36,552 bases of DNA from Planctomycetaceae bacterium (GTDB lineage: Bacteria; Planctomycetota; Planctomycetia; Planctomycetales; Planctomycetaceae), in NCBI GenBank assembly GCA_024742875.1, contig JANSXP010000071.1:1-36552 (forward strand). The letters run 5' to 3'. The position numbers were made by a program, and so were the translations under genes. Under the pieces are notes generated by a model that was not told where the DNA came from, did not search any database, and saw only the letters and a program-made list of their open reading frames with translations. Every line of letters begins with the position of its first letter. The stretch's first letter is position 1. Of the stretch, positions 16,706 to 24,209 are shown piece after piece.

Positions 16706-16711
16706 TATAAT
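16706..16711 (+). promoter_or_regulatory. Possible -10 box giving a leaderless transcript
   Basis: A perfect TATAAT ends 6 nt before the ATG at 16718, so the expected transcription start would fall on the A of the start codon. No good -35 box and no Shine-Dalgarno are present, which fits a leaderless message but also fits chance. Confidence 0.35.
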
Positions 16712-16717
16712 GACGGG

Positions 16718-17713
16718 ATGCCCCAGGTTTCCGTGATTCTGCCCGTCTTCAATGCCCAGTCGACAGTCCGCAGGGCCGTTTGTTCGGTGCTGCAGCAGTC
16801 GTTTACTGATCTGCAGGTGATTGCCGTCGATGACGGTTCGATCGACGGGACGCTGGAAACACTGGGCGAAATCGACGATCCCCGGCTGACTGTGATTGCG
16901 GCTGAGCACCAGGGTGTGTGTGCCGCGAGCAATCTGGCTCTGGAGCATGCGACAGGGCCCCTGGTCGCGCGGATGGACGCGGACGATATCTGTCATCCGG
17001 AAAAGATTGCCCGGCAGGTGCAGTGGTTGACGGAGACCGGATGTGACGTCGTCGGCTGTCAGGTGCGAATTGTCGACACCCAGCAGCAGCCGGTGGCGTC
17101 ACTGGAGCGATACCAGCGCTGGATCAATGAAGAAACGCTGACCAGCGATCAGATTTTTGCTTTGCGATTTGTGGAACTCCCACTGGTGAATCCCACGATT
17201 CTGGCGAAGCGCTCGTATTTTGGGTCTGGCTACCAGAATTCAGATCTTCCGGAAGACTTCGACTTGTTTCTGCGAGCCGCCCACGGGGAACTGACTTTTG
17301 CAAAAGTGCCCCGCGTGCTGTTTGACTGGACTGACTCAGACACTCGGCTGACGCGCACCGACGGCCGCTACAGCGACGAGGCGTTCGATGAGTGCCGTCG
17401 TAGTCATCTGCTGGCCGGTCCTTTGGCGGACGTCACGTCGGTGGACGTCTGGGGCGCCGGCCAGACGGGCAAACGCTGGCTGCGGTGGCTGCAGGGACAG
17501 GGGATCTCTGTTCGTCAGCTTGTGGAAGTCAGCCCTCGCAAGATTGGACGCGAGATCCATGGCGTGCCCGTGATTGACTATCAGAGTCTGCCGCCAGCCG
17601 ACGGCACGCTGATGCTGGCGGCTGTTGGCGCGGATCGCGCACGGCAGATGATCTGGCCATGGCTGGCCGACCGTGGCTACCACATCGGCCACGACGCTTT
17701 GTTCGTGGCGTGA
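16718..17713 (+). CDS. Family 2 glycosyltransferase with C-terminal Rossmann-like domain
   Basis: 331 residues from the ATG at 16718. The N-terminal GT-A fold (about 1-215) shows VSVILPVFNA, the VDDGS nucleotide-binding motif (38-41) and the metal-binding DAD (87-89) in ARMDADD, followed by PEDFDLFLRA, a typical acceptor or base region. The last ~95 residues form a separate unit that starts VDVWGAGQTGKRW (WGAGQTG 245-251) and continues with a second alternating pattern ending in VPVID and LMLAAVGADRAR. That is the glycine-rich pattern of a dinucleotide- or sugar-nucleotide-binding Rossmann fold. It probably transfers a sugar from a nucleotide sugar onto a cell-surface glycan. The role of the tail is unknown. 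Confidence 0.88.
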   Translation: MPQVSVILPVFNAQSTVRRAVCSVLQQSFTDLQVIAVDDGSIDGTLETLGEIDDPRLTVIAAEHQGVCAASNLALEHATGPLVARMDADDICHPEKIARQVQWLTETGCDVVGCQVRIVDTQQQPVASLERYQRWINEETLTSDQIFALRFVELPLVNPTILAKRSYFGSGYQNSDLPEDFDLFLRAAHGELTFAKVPRVLFDWTDSDTRLTRTDGRYSDEAFDECRRSHLLAGPLADVTSVDVWGAGQTGKRWLRWLQGQGISVRQLVEVSPRKIGREIHGVPVIDYQSLPPADGTLMLAAVGADRARQMIWPWLADRGYHIGHDALFVA

Positions 17714-17757
17714 CCTGATCTTTGAAGACGCATCGGACGTCGGCTGTGGCCGGACGA

Positions 17758-18699
17758 CTACAAACCGGGATCCGTTTTTTCCAGGTGCTGCCGGATTTCG
17801 GCAATTGTTGCCACGCTCTTGGTCCGCATCAGTTCGATTTCCCTCATCGTGTCCAGCAGCTGTTCATACGCAGCCGGGCCTTCTCCACGAGCGTCCTTCT
17901 GGGCAGCAACAAGGCTCAGAACGTGCAGTTGCTGATGCAGGTGCGAGTCGATGGCGGCGACAATGGGGCGCGTGTACTGCCGGATCGTCTTGGCGTGATC
18001 ACGAAGAGTGTCGCGTTCTTCGTTGCGACCGGTGGCACCCAGGTCGCGCCCGCCGACCCGGACCTGTTTTTTCGCCAGTTCCTCTTCGTCAACCAGACGC
18101 CCGAGTGGAGCCTCTTCGCGACGGATGCCCTCTTTGAGGGATTTGGCTTTCTCCAGGATCAGGTGGATCTTTTTGAAGTTCGGACACTTCTCGCACCCCT
18201 GCTCGGCCGTCTTAACGGCCTGGCGGAAGTTCTTCATGTCGATGTAGAGGTTGGCCAGGTTTGCGTAGGGTTCGGGCATATCAGGCGCCAGGCGAATGGC
18301 CTCTTTATAAGCGGCGACTGACATGGAATTGGCGTTCATCGCCTTCTGTGCAATCCCCAGGTTGTAGTACGCCGGCGCACACTTCTTATCCAGCTGAATG
18401 GCTTTGCGGAGATGCTCTGTTGCGTTCCTGTATTCCTTCAGCAGATTCTCAACGGCTCCCAGGTTCACCCAGGCGGCCGATCCGCGAGGATCCATTCGCG
18501 TCAGTTTTGTGAACGCGTCGCGGGCTTCCGGAAACCGCCGCGAGCGATAAAGACACATCGCCAGCAGTTCCTGACTGTTGGTGTCTGAGGTGTTGGACTC
18601 CATGTGCTGATCAAGCAGCTGAATTGCCTGATCGACATGACCTGATTTGATTAGCTTCGTTGCCTGATCGAATGGTGTGGTCGAATCGTTCGAACTCAT
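17758..18699 (-). CDS. Tetratricopeptide-repeat protein
   Basis: 313 residues with no signal peptide. Residues about 10-185 form around five TPR units (for example AWVNLGAVENLLKEYRNATEHLRKAIQL, PAYYNLGIAQKAMNANSMSVAAYKEAIRLAP and PYANLANLYIDMKNFRQAVKTAEQG). A C-terminal helical part, rich in charged residues, runs from about 190 to 313. A GAGGT ribosome site lies 7 nt before the ATG. TPR arrays mediate protein-protein contact; no enzymatic motif is seen and no partner is evident from neighbours. It faces the glycosyltransferase gene tail to tail. Confidence 0.85.
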   Translation of the reverse strand: MSSNDSTTPFDQATKLIKSGHVDQAIQLLDQHMESNTSDTNSQELLAMCLYRSRRFPEARDAFTKLTRMDPRGSAAWVNLGAVENLLKEYRNATEHLRKAIQLDKKCAPAYYNLGIAQKAMNANSMSVAAYKEAIRLAPDMPEPYANLANLYIDMKNFRQAVKTAEQGCEKCPNFKKIHLILEKAKSLKEGIRREEAPLGRLVDEEELAKKQVRVGGRDLGATGRNEERDTLRDHAKTIRQYTRPIVAAIDSHLHQQLHVLSLVAAQKDARGEGPAAYEQLLDTMREIELMRTKSVATIAEIRQHLEKTDPGL

Positions 18700-19081
18700 C
18701 AGAAAACCTCAGATTTGCTTAAGTGTCTCGCCCGGCTGATCCTTCAATTCTCTACTTCGGCAGTACCTGCCGCCAGTGCGGTTCGTTGAGAGCGAACCGC
18801 ATGATTTCACGCGTTGTTGCCCCAATGTCCTGCCCCGGATGGGGGCACACCAGTCCGATGACTTTAACACCGTGCGGCTGAGGCGACGATTGATGTCACA
18901 GGGGTGGTTCAGGGCCAGATAATACTACCCAAATTAACGCCATAGCAACACAGGTAAAGTTTGCGTGGGTGTCATTCGGGGTTCAAGCACCATTTTCAGC
19001 ACTGCCGAAAGATTCCGTGACGTACCGGTTTGCAGTGAAACCGTTACACAACGTAGCTGCTGAAGAAGGCGCAGGTTCTGA
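18700..19081. other. Intergenic region with a possible 32-codon remnant
   Basis: Divergent promoter region between the TPR gene (minus) and an HtrA gene (plus). On the minus strand a frame open from 18895 to a TAG at 18752 contains a GTG at 18850 and would encode 32 residues ending EPHWRQVLPK. Its composition is protein-like, but no family is recognised. An inverted repeat (TGCGGTTCG / CGAACCGCA, 18777-18801) lies inside the same stretch. A short AT-rich patch near 18915-18945 may hold the HtrA promoter. Confidence 0.35.
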
Positions 19082-20488
19082 ATGTTTAGAACTCGGCAAA
19101 GACATCTGGCCATTTTCGTGCTGACGCTGTCAGCATGTCTTCCGTCACGGGCCGGAACAGAGAACCCGCGCTTCACCCCACTCGTGCGAGCCGTGGAAAG
19201 CTGTCGCAAGTTTGTGGTCAACATCCACACAGAGAAGGACGCTGCCGAAGCGGCCGACTCCCGGTTCTTCACCCCGCGATCACGGCGTGTCAGCGGCATG
19301 GGCACCGGTATTGTGGTGGACGAACGTGGATACATTGTCACCAACTACCACGTGATCCATGAGGTCGACACCATCACGGTCACTCTGGATGATGGTGAGA
19401 CGCTCAGCGCCCGCACAGTTTCGTTCGACCGCAAGCATGATATGGCCATCATCCAGGTGCAGGCATCGCGGCCGCTGCAGGTGATGCCAATCGGCACCTC
19501 GTCTGATCTGCGACTGGCCGAACAGGTGTTTGCCGTCGGCAATGCGTTCGGTTACGAGTACAGCGTGACGGCGGGCATTGTTAGTGCCCTTGGTCGAGAC
19601 GTGGAAGTGGACGAGACGCAGTCTTACGAGAACCTGATCCAGACCGACGCGAGTATCAATCCCGGCAACAGCGGAGGTCCTCTGCTGAACGTTGTGGGAG
19701 AGGTGATTGGCATCAATGTGGCGATCCGAGCCGGAGCACAGCGAATCGGTTTTGCGATCCCCATCGATGACGCCCGCAAGACCATCAGCCGTTTGCTGAG
19801 TGCAGAACGCCTTGACGGTGTGGCTCATGGGCTGTTTGGCCGGGACATCAAAACGCCCGAAGAGAAAAAACTGATTGTCACGGATGTCGCTCCCGGCTCC
19901 GCGGCTGCCGTCTGCGGGATTGTCAAAGGGGACACCGTAACGAAAGTCCGCGGCATCACCGTGCATGACGCGGCCGACTGGGAACGCAGTCTGCTGGGGA
20001 TGCCGATCGGTTCTGAACTGGACGTGGACGTGCTGCGAAACGGAGAGCCTGTGAGCCTGAAACTGAAGGTGGGCGTGGGCCACAGCAGTGCCAAAACCGC
20101 GGCCACCGCTGACAGTACTAACACGCGAACAGTCTCCAGTGTTCAGTCTTCCAGCGCCTCACCCGAATCAGTGCGTGCCCGGGCCAAACGGCTGTTTGGC
20201 GTCAACCTGGCGAATCTGAACCAGCGAGATCGCAACACAATTAACGGCCGGTTTAACGGCGGCATGAAAGTTGTAAGCGTGGCCAATGGCAGTCCTGCGG
20301 AACGCTACGGCATTCAGGTGGGAGACATCCTGCTGGGGCTGGATGGATTTGAAACGCTCAATGATCGCAGTCTGGCCTACATCCTGCAGGATGCTCGTCT
20401 GCAGAACCTGAAGACCGTTAAGTTCCAGGTGTTCCGCCGCAATCAGTCGCTGGTCGGTCACATGGTACCGACGACCGCCCGTCAGTAA
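19082..20488 (+). CDS. HtrA-type serine protease with two PDZ domains
   Basis: 468 residues with a signal peptide (1-24). The S1C catalytic domain has TNYHVI (His90), KHDMAII (Asp120) and INPGNSGGP (Ser197), so the triad is complete. PDZ1 spans about 245-333 (LIVTDVAPGSAAAVCGIVKGD). A Ser/Thr-rich linker follows (335-365), and a second PDZ at about 375-460 contains VVSVANGSPAERYGIQVGDILLGLDG. The layout is HtrA-like, but the spacing between the two PDZ domains is longer than in DegP. The CitG-like gene starts 22 bp after its stop on the same strand. Confidence 0.92.
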   Translation: MFRTRQRHLAIFVLTLSACLPSRAGTENPRFTPLVRAVESCRKFVVNIHTEKDAAEAADSRFFTPRSRRVSGMGTGIVVDERGYIVTNYHVIHEVDTITVTLDDGETLSARTVSFDRKHDMAIIQVQASRPLQVMPIGTSSDLRLAEQVFAVGNAFGYEYSVTAGIVSALGRDVEVDETQSYENLIQTDASINPGNSGGPLLNVVGEVIGINVAIRAGAQRIGFAIPIDDARKTISRLLSAERLDGVAHGLFGRDIKTPEEKKLIVTDVAPGSAAAVCGIVKGDTVTKVRGITVHDAADWERSLLGMPIGSELDVDVLRNGEPVSLKLKVGVGHSSAKTAATADSTNTRTVSSVQSSSASPESVRARAKRLFGVNLANLNQRDRNTINGRFNGGMKVVSVANGSPAERYGIQVGDILLGLDGFETLNDRSLAYILQDARLQNLKTVKFQVFRRNQSLVGHMVPTTARQ

Positions 20489-20510
20489 GTCTTGATTCGG
20501 GGAAGCGTCT

Positions 20511-21410
20511 GTGTCGACGCCGCCGTCGTGGTCCCGCCATCTGCAACAGTGCGTCCTGGACGCCTGTCTGCTGGAAGTGCGATCTGCCAAACCTGGTAAT
20601 GTGACGCCCGATCAGTCGTTCGCTGATATGAGTGTGGCGGACTTCGAACGATCGGCCCAGGCGGTTTCCGCTGTGCTGCAGGATGCAGACCGCCAGTCTG
20701 TGGGAACATCCATTCTGCGTTCGATTCAGGCCACACGCCAGGTCGTCGATTCCAACACCAACCTGGGAATCGTGCTGCTGCTGGCGCCGCTGGCAAGCGT
20801 GCCTGAAGAACAGTCGCTGTCGAACGGCATCCTGCCCGTGCTGGAAGCCCTCAGCGTACAGGACGCCAAAGACGCCTTCGAGGCCATTCGCCTGGCATCG
20901 CCAGCGGGCCTGGGAGAAGCGGAGTCTCAGGATGTTGCCCAGGCCCCCACAGAGACTCTCAGGCAATGCATGTTGCTGGCAGCTGACCGGGATCTGATCG
21001 CCCGACAGTATCACGATGGATTCCAGGGAGTGCTGCATCAGGGACTGGGCTGGCTTCAGGAGACCGCTTCCTGGCGGGACAATCAGCCACTGCGGGTGGC
21101 GTTTGTGGCCCTGCAGCTCATGCAGCAGTCTGGAGATTCGCTGATTGCCCGCAAAGTGGGCGAACAGGCCAGTCGTGATGTGGCCAGGCGAGCCGCGGAA
21201 GTGCTTGCCAGCGACTGGCCGTCGGGCGAATTCGGCAGAAATCTGTTTGCCGAATTTGATGCGTATTTGCGCAGCGATGGCAATCGTCTGAATCCCGGTA
21301 CCACGGCTGATATGATTGCCGCCATCCTGTTCGCCGCACTGCGGGACAGACTCATCATTCCCACAGCGCAGTCCACATCTTTTCGATTTGTCGATCAGGA
21401 TGCTGCCTGA
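20511..21410 (+). CDS. CitG/MdcB-like triphosphoribosyl-dephospho-CoA synthase family protein
   Basis: 299 residues from a GTG at 20511 preceded by GGGGAAG. Family marks are RSAKPGNVTP (25-33), NTNLGIVLLLAPL and, near the C-terminus, NPGTTADMIAAILFAALRD. Classical CitG makes the prosthetic-group precursor of citrate lyase from dephospho-CoA and ATP, but no citrate or malonate lyase genes are present here. Family members also occur in organisms with tetrahydromethanopterin-linked C1 metabolism, which planctomycetes have. The neighbouring pterin-type enzyme 53 bp downstream makes a cofactor role more likely than citrate fermentation. That link is inference; the family assignment is firm. Confidence 0.85.
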   Translation: MSTPPSWSRHLQQCVLDACLLEVRSAKPGNVTPDQSFADMSVADFERSAQAVSAVLQDADRQSVGTSILRSIQATRQVVDSNTNLGIVLLLAPLASVPEEQSLSNGILPVLEALSVQDAKDAFEAIRLASPAGLGEAESQDVAQAPTETLRQCMLLAADRDLIARQYHDGFQGVLHQGLGWLQETASWRDNQPLRVAFVALQLMQQSGDSLIARKVGEQASRDVARRAAEVLASDWPSGEFGRNLFAEFDAYLRSDGNRLNPGTTADMIAAILFAALRDRLIIPTAQSTSFRFVDQDAA

Positions 21411-21443
21411 TCTGTGCGTTCGGTCGCATCGGCGGCGGAACGA

Positions 21444-21463
21444 AAAGTTTCCGAAAGTTTCCG
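21444..21463 (+). repeat. Two abutting 10-bp direct repeats before a start codon
   Basis: AAAGTTTCCG occurs twice in a row and ends exactly at the ATG at 21464. No Shine-Dalgarno sequence separates it from the start, so the pair may be an operator, a translation signal or a slippage product. Confidence 0.6.
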
Positions 21464-21961
21464 ATGTCGAAGCCGTTTGCTGCACGTGTCACCAAAGACT
21501 CACTGGTCTTCAGCGCCGGTCACTTTATTACGTTTAATGGCAACGTGTGCGAACGACTGCACGGCCACAACTGGCGGGTGGACGTGACGATTACCGGTGA
21601 ACTGGACGAAAACGGCTACGTGTTTGATTTCATCGCGCTGCGGGACGCCTCCATGAAGCTGGTGCAGCATCTGGATCACTGCGTTCTGCTGCCGGATTCT
21701 CACCCACTGATCAACGTGTGTACATCAGACGACGGCCGCGAGGTGACGGCCACGTTTGAAGAGCGCAGGTGGGTGTTTCCGTCAGAGGACTGCCGAATCC
21801 TGCCTGTGCCCAATACCACAGCGGAACTGATCGCTGACTGGTTTGGCAAAGAGCTGATCGAGGCACTCGATCTGCAGACCGCTGCCGGTGCCCAAACACT
21901 GAAAGTCGGTATTGAAGAAAACTTTGGCCAGTGGGCCTACGTGACACTGGATGTGAGCTGA
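21464..21961 (+). CDS. 6-pyruvoyl-tetrahydropterin synthase / QueD family enzyme
   Basis: 165 residues. Zinc ligands are His20 (FSAGHF), His33 and His35, the last two in CERLHGHNW, which also gives the catalytic Cys29 of the CxxxHGH motif. LDHCVLL supplies the Asp and His of the catalytic relay, and EENFGQWA near the end holds the pterin-anchoring glutamate. The family acts on dihydroneopterin triphosphate; members make 6-pyruvoyl-tetrahydropterin, 6-carboxy-tetrahydropterin (QueD, queuosine route) or 6-hydroxymethyl-dihydropterin. An insertion around residues 85-105 makes it longer than typical QueD (~120). The neighbouring CitG-like gene hints at pterin or methanopterin cofactor work. A queA gene lies 14 kb away, so queuosine remains an alternative. 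Confidence 0.88.
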   Translation: MSKPFAARVTKDSLVFSAGHFITFNGNVCERLHGHNWRVDVTITGELDENGYVFDFIALRDASMKLVQHLDHCVLLPDSHPLINVCTSDDGREVTATFEERRWVFPSEDCRILPVPNTTAELIADWFGKELIEALDLQTAAGAQTLKVGIEENFGQWAYVTLDVS

Positions 21962-21969
21962 TCCCGTCA

Positions 21970-21995
21970 GGGCGCGTAATGCTCGGTTTGCGCCC
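21970..21995. terminator. Inverted repeat between convergent genes
   Basis: GGGCGC (21970-21975) and GCGCCC (21990-21995) pair across a 14-nt loop in the 38-bp gap between the PTPS/QueD gene and glmS. There is no T run, so termination in both directions is only a suggestion. Confidence 0.4.
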
Positions 21996-21999
21996 GCCG

Positions 22000-23862
22000 C
22001 TATTCCACCGTCACGCTTTTGGCGAGGTTGCGTGGCCTGTCGACATTGCAACCGCGCAGCAGCGCCACATGATAGCTGAACAGCTGGAGAGGAATCGAGC
22101 ACACCAGCGGCTGCAGATAGTCTTCAACATCCGGCACTGTGATGACGTCATCGGCGATGCGTTCGACTTCCCGGTCGCCCTCTGTGGCCACAGCAATAAC
22201 GGGGCCTTTGCGGGCTTTGACCTCTTCCATATTGCTGATGACCTTTGGCTGAATTCCGCCACGAGGCACAATAAAGAAGCTGGGCGTTTGTTCATCCACC
22301 AGCGCGATCGGCCCGTGCTTCATTTCGGCAGCCGGATAACCTTCGGCGTGGATGTAGCTGATTTCCTTGAGCTTTAAGGCGCCTTCCAGCGCGACGGGAA
22401 AATTGTACAGCCGACCCAGATACAGGAAATTGTTGAACTGGCTGTATTTGTCGGCAATCTCCTGAACCTGTTCGTGGCACTTCAGCGCCTCTTCAATCTT
22501 CTCCGGCATCATCTTCAGCTGTTTGATGATGCGTTTTCCGGCTGGATATGAAAGGTGACGCATGCGTCCCAGGTACAGCGCCAGCAGTGTGAGGACTGTG
22601 ACCTGTGACGTGAACGCCTTGGTGGACGCGACGCCGATTTCCGGACCGGCATGCAGGTAGATGCCCCCGTCGGCCTCACGGGCGATGGTGGAGCCCACCA
22701 CATTGCAGATCGCCAGTGTGGGGTGACCTTTGCGTTTGCACTCCCGCATGGCGGCCAGGGTATCGGCCGTCTCACCGCTTTGCGTGATTGAAAACACGAG
22801 GGTGCGATCAGTGATGGGCGGGTTGCGATATCGCAGTTCGCTGGCGTATTCCACTTCCGTCGGCAGTCGGGCGAATTCCTCCAGCAGATACTCGCCGACC
22901 AGTCCGGCATGCCAGCTGGTGCCGCAGGCGGTGAGGACCACGCGATCAATCGTTCGCAGCTGCTGAGCGGTCAGATTCAGTCCACCGATGACGGCCGTGC
23001 CTTCGCCGTCGTCGAACCTTCCGCGCAGCGCGTTGGCAATGGACTGTGGCTGCTCAAAAATCTCCTTGAGCATGTAGTGGGGAAAGTCGCCCAGCTCGAT
23101 ATCGGCTGAAACCTGATCGAGTGTCTGAATGGATGGCTGCACACTGCCCGTCGTTCGGTGGGCGATCTTCATGCTGTTTGGTTCGAGTACGGCAATTTCA
23201 TTGTCTGCCAGATACACCACATCTGACGTATAGCCAATCAGGGGGCTGGCATCGCTGGCCAGAAAGAACTCATCCTTTCCCACGCCGATCACCAGCGGAC
23301 TGCCGGACCGTGCTGCGATGATGGTTTCCGGGCAGCTTTGAAACAAAGCGCAGATCCCGAAAGTGCCTTTCAGGCGATCAAGCGTCAGTTCGATCGCCCG
23401 CAGGCAGGTGGCGACACACGGTTCTTCACTGTCGAGTCTTGTCTGCTCGGCTAAGTGGTGGGCAATCAGGTGGGCCACCACTTCTGTGTCCGTTTGTGAT
23501 TTAAAGACGTAGCCCATTTCCATGAGCTGATTGCGAAGTGAATCGTAGTTTTCGATGACCCCGTTATGGACGATGGCGACTTCACCATTGCCGCCCAGGT
23601 GAGGATGGGAGTTCTCGTCCGTCGTTTCCCCATGGGTAGCCCAGCGAGTGTGGCCGATTCCCACTTTGCTTTCGACCGGGTGCAGTTTGACGGCCTGGCT
23701 AAGTTCGTTCACTCGTCCTGCGCGCTTGCGAACAGCGATGTGATCTTCCTGCATCACGGCGATGCCAGCGCTGTCGTAGCCGCGGTATTCGAGTCGGTGG
23801 AGTCCTTCCAGCAGCACATCGGAGACGCTGCGAAACCCGATATAGCCAACGATGCCACACAT
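22000..23862 (-). CDS. glmS: Glutamine-fructose-6-phosphate aminotransferase (isomerizing)
   Basis: 620 residues from the ATG at 23862; a 34-residue upstream extension of the frame is rejected because maturation must expose the catalytic Cys2 in MCGIVGYIG. The class II glutaminase domain (1-~240) hydrolyses glutamine. Two SIS domains follow, with LTACGTSWHAG and SITQSGETADT in the first and EGALKLKEISYIHAEGYPAAEMKHGP in the second. The C-terminus PRNLAKSVTVE is the typical GlmS tail that links the two sites. It makes glucosamine-6-phosphate for peptidoglycan, lipid A and other glycans in the cytoplasm. No glmS ribozyme-like sequence was recognised in the leader. Confidence 0.97.
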   Translation of the reverse strand: MCGIVGYIGFRSVSDVLLEGLHRLEYRGYDSAGIAVMQEDHIAVRKRAGRVNELSQAVKLHPVESKVGIGHTRWATHGETTDENSHPHLGGNGEVAIVHNGVIENYDSLRNQLMEMGYVFKSQTDTEVVAHLIAHHLAEQTRLDSEEPCVATCLRAIELTLDRLKGTFGICALFQSCPETIIAARSGSPLVIGVGKDEFFLASDASPLIGYTSDVVYLADNEIAVLEPNSMKIAHRTTGSVQPSIQTLDQVSADIELGDFPHYMLKEIFEQPQSIANALRGRFDDGEGTAVIGGLNLTAQQLRTIDRVVLTACGTSWHAGLVGEYLLEEFARLPTEVEYASELRYRNPPITDRTLVFSITQSGETADTLAAMRECKRKGHPTLAICNVVGSTIAREADGGIYLHAGPEIGVASTKAFTSQVTVLTLLALYLGRMRHLSYPAGKRIIKQLKMMPEKIEEALKCHEQVQEIADKYSQFNNFLYLGRLYNFPVALEGALKLKEISYIHAEGYPAAEMKHGPIALVDEQTPSFFIVPRGGIQPKVISNMEEVKARKGPVIAVATEGDREVERIADDVITVPDVEDYLQPLVCSIPLQLFSYHVALLRGCNVDRPRNLAKSVTVE

Positions 23863-24209
23863 GTTCTTGCTTTCCCTGTCGAATGACCCGCACAGTTGTG
23901 ACCCGACTGAACAGACGTTTCCGTGCGAGCACTGCTCACAAAGAAAATTGACGGATCCTGGCATTTGCAGGCTATCTCAGTGCGGAATTTCCCGTCAATG
24001 TCACGTGTAATCCTGCGGGCGGACCATTCCGCAGCCGTTTCCGATCAGCGTTATCGTTCGGCGGGATCTGCCGAAACCGCCCGTTTTTGTTGGTTTTCTG
24101 CAGTGATCAGCCGCCTACACTGAGGCTCGCGTTCGCTGCCGCTGGATTTGCCCGCCAGAACAGTGATGAACCCTTCATCTGCCATGTGTGTTAGCCGAGG
24201 GAAATTTCC
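23863..24209. other. Divergent promoter region between glmS and the hydrolase-like gene
   Basis: About 350 bp with no convincing gene. It holds an inverted repeat TTCGGC/GCCGAA (24057-24075) followed by a short T run at about 24083, and a GAGGG ribosome site before the ATG at 24210. No clear promoter boxes were assigned. Confidence 0.5.

Noticed and set aside
20418-21485. Long minus-strand frame of 355 codons opposite the CitG-like gene
   Set aside because: The plus strand carries clear CitG motifs; the opposite frame is Gln/Arg/His-rich shadow sequence.
23863-23964. 34-residue extension of GlmS
   Set aside because: GlmS needs Cys as residue 2 after the start Met; the extension would bury it.
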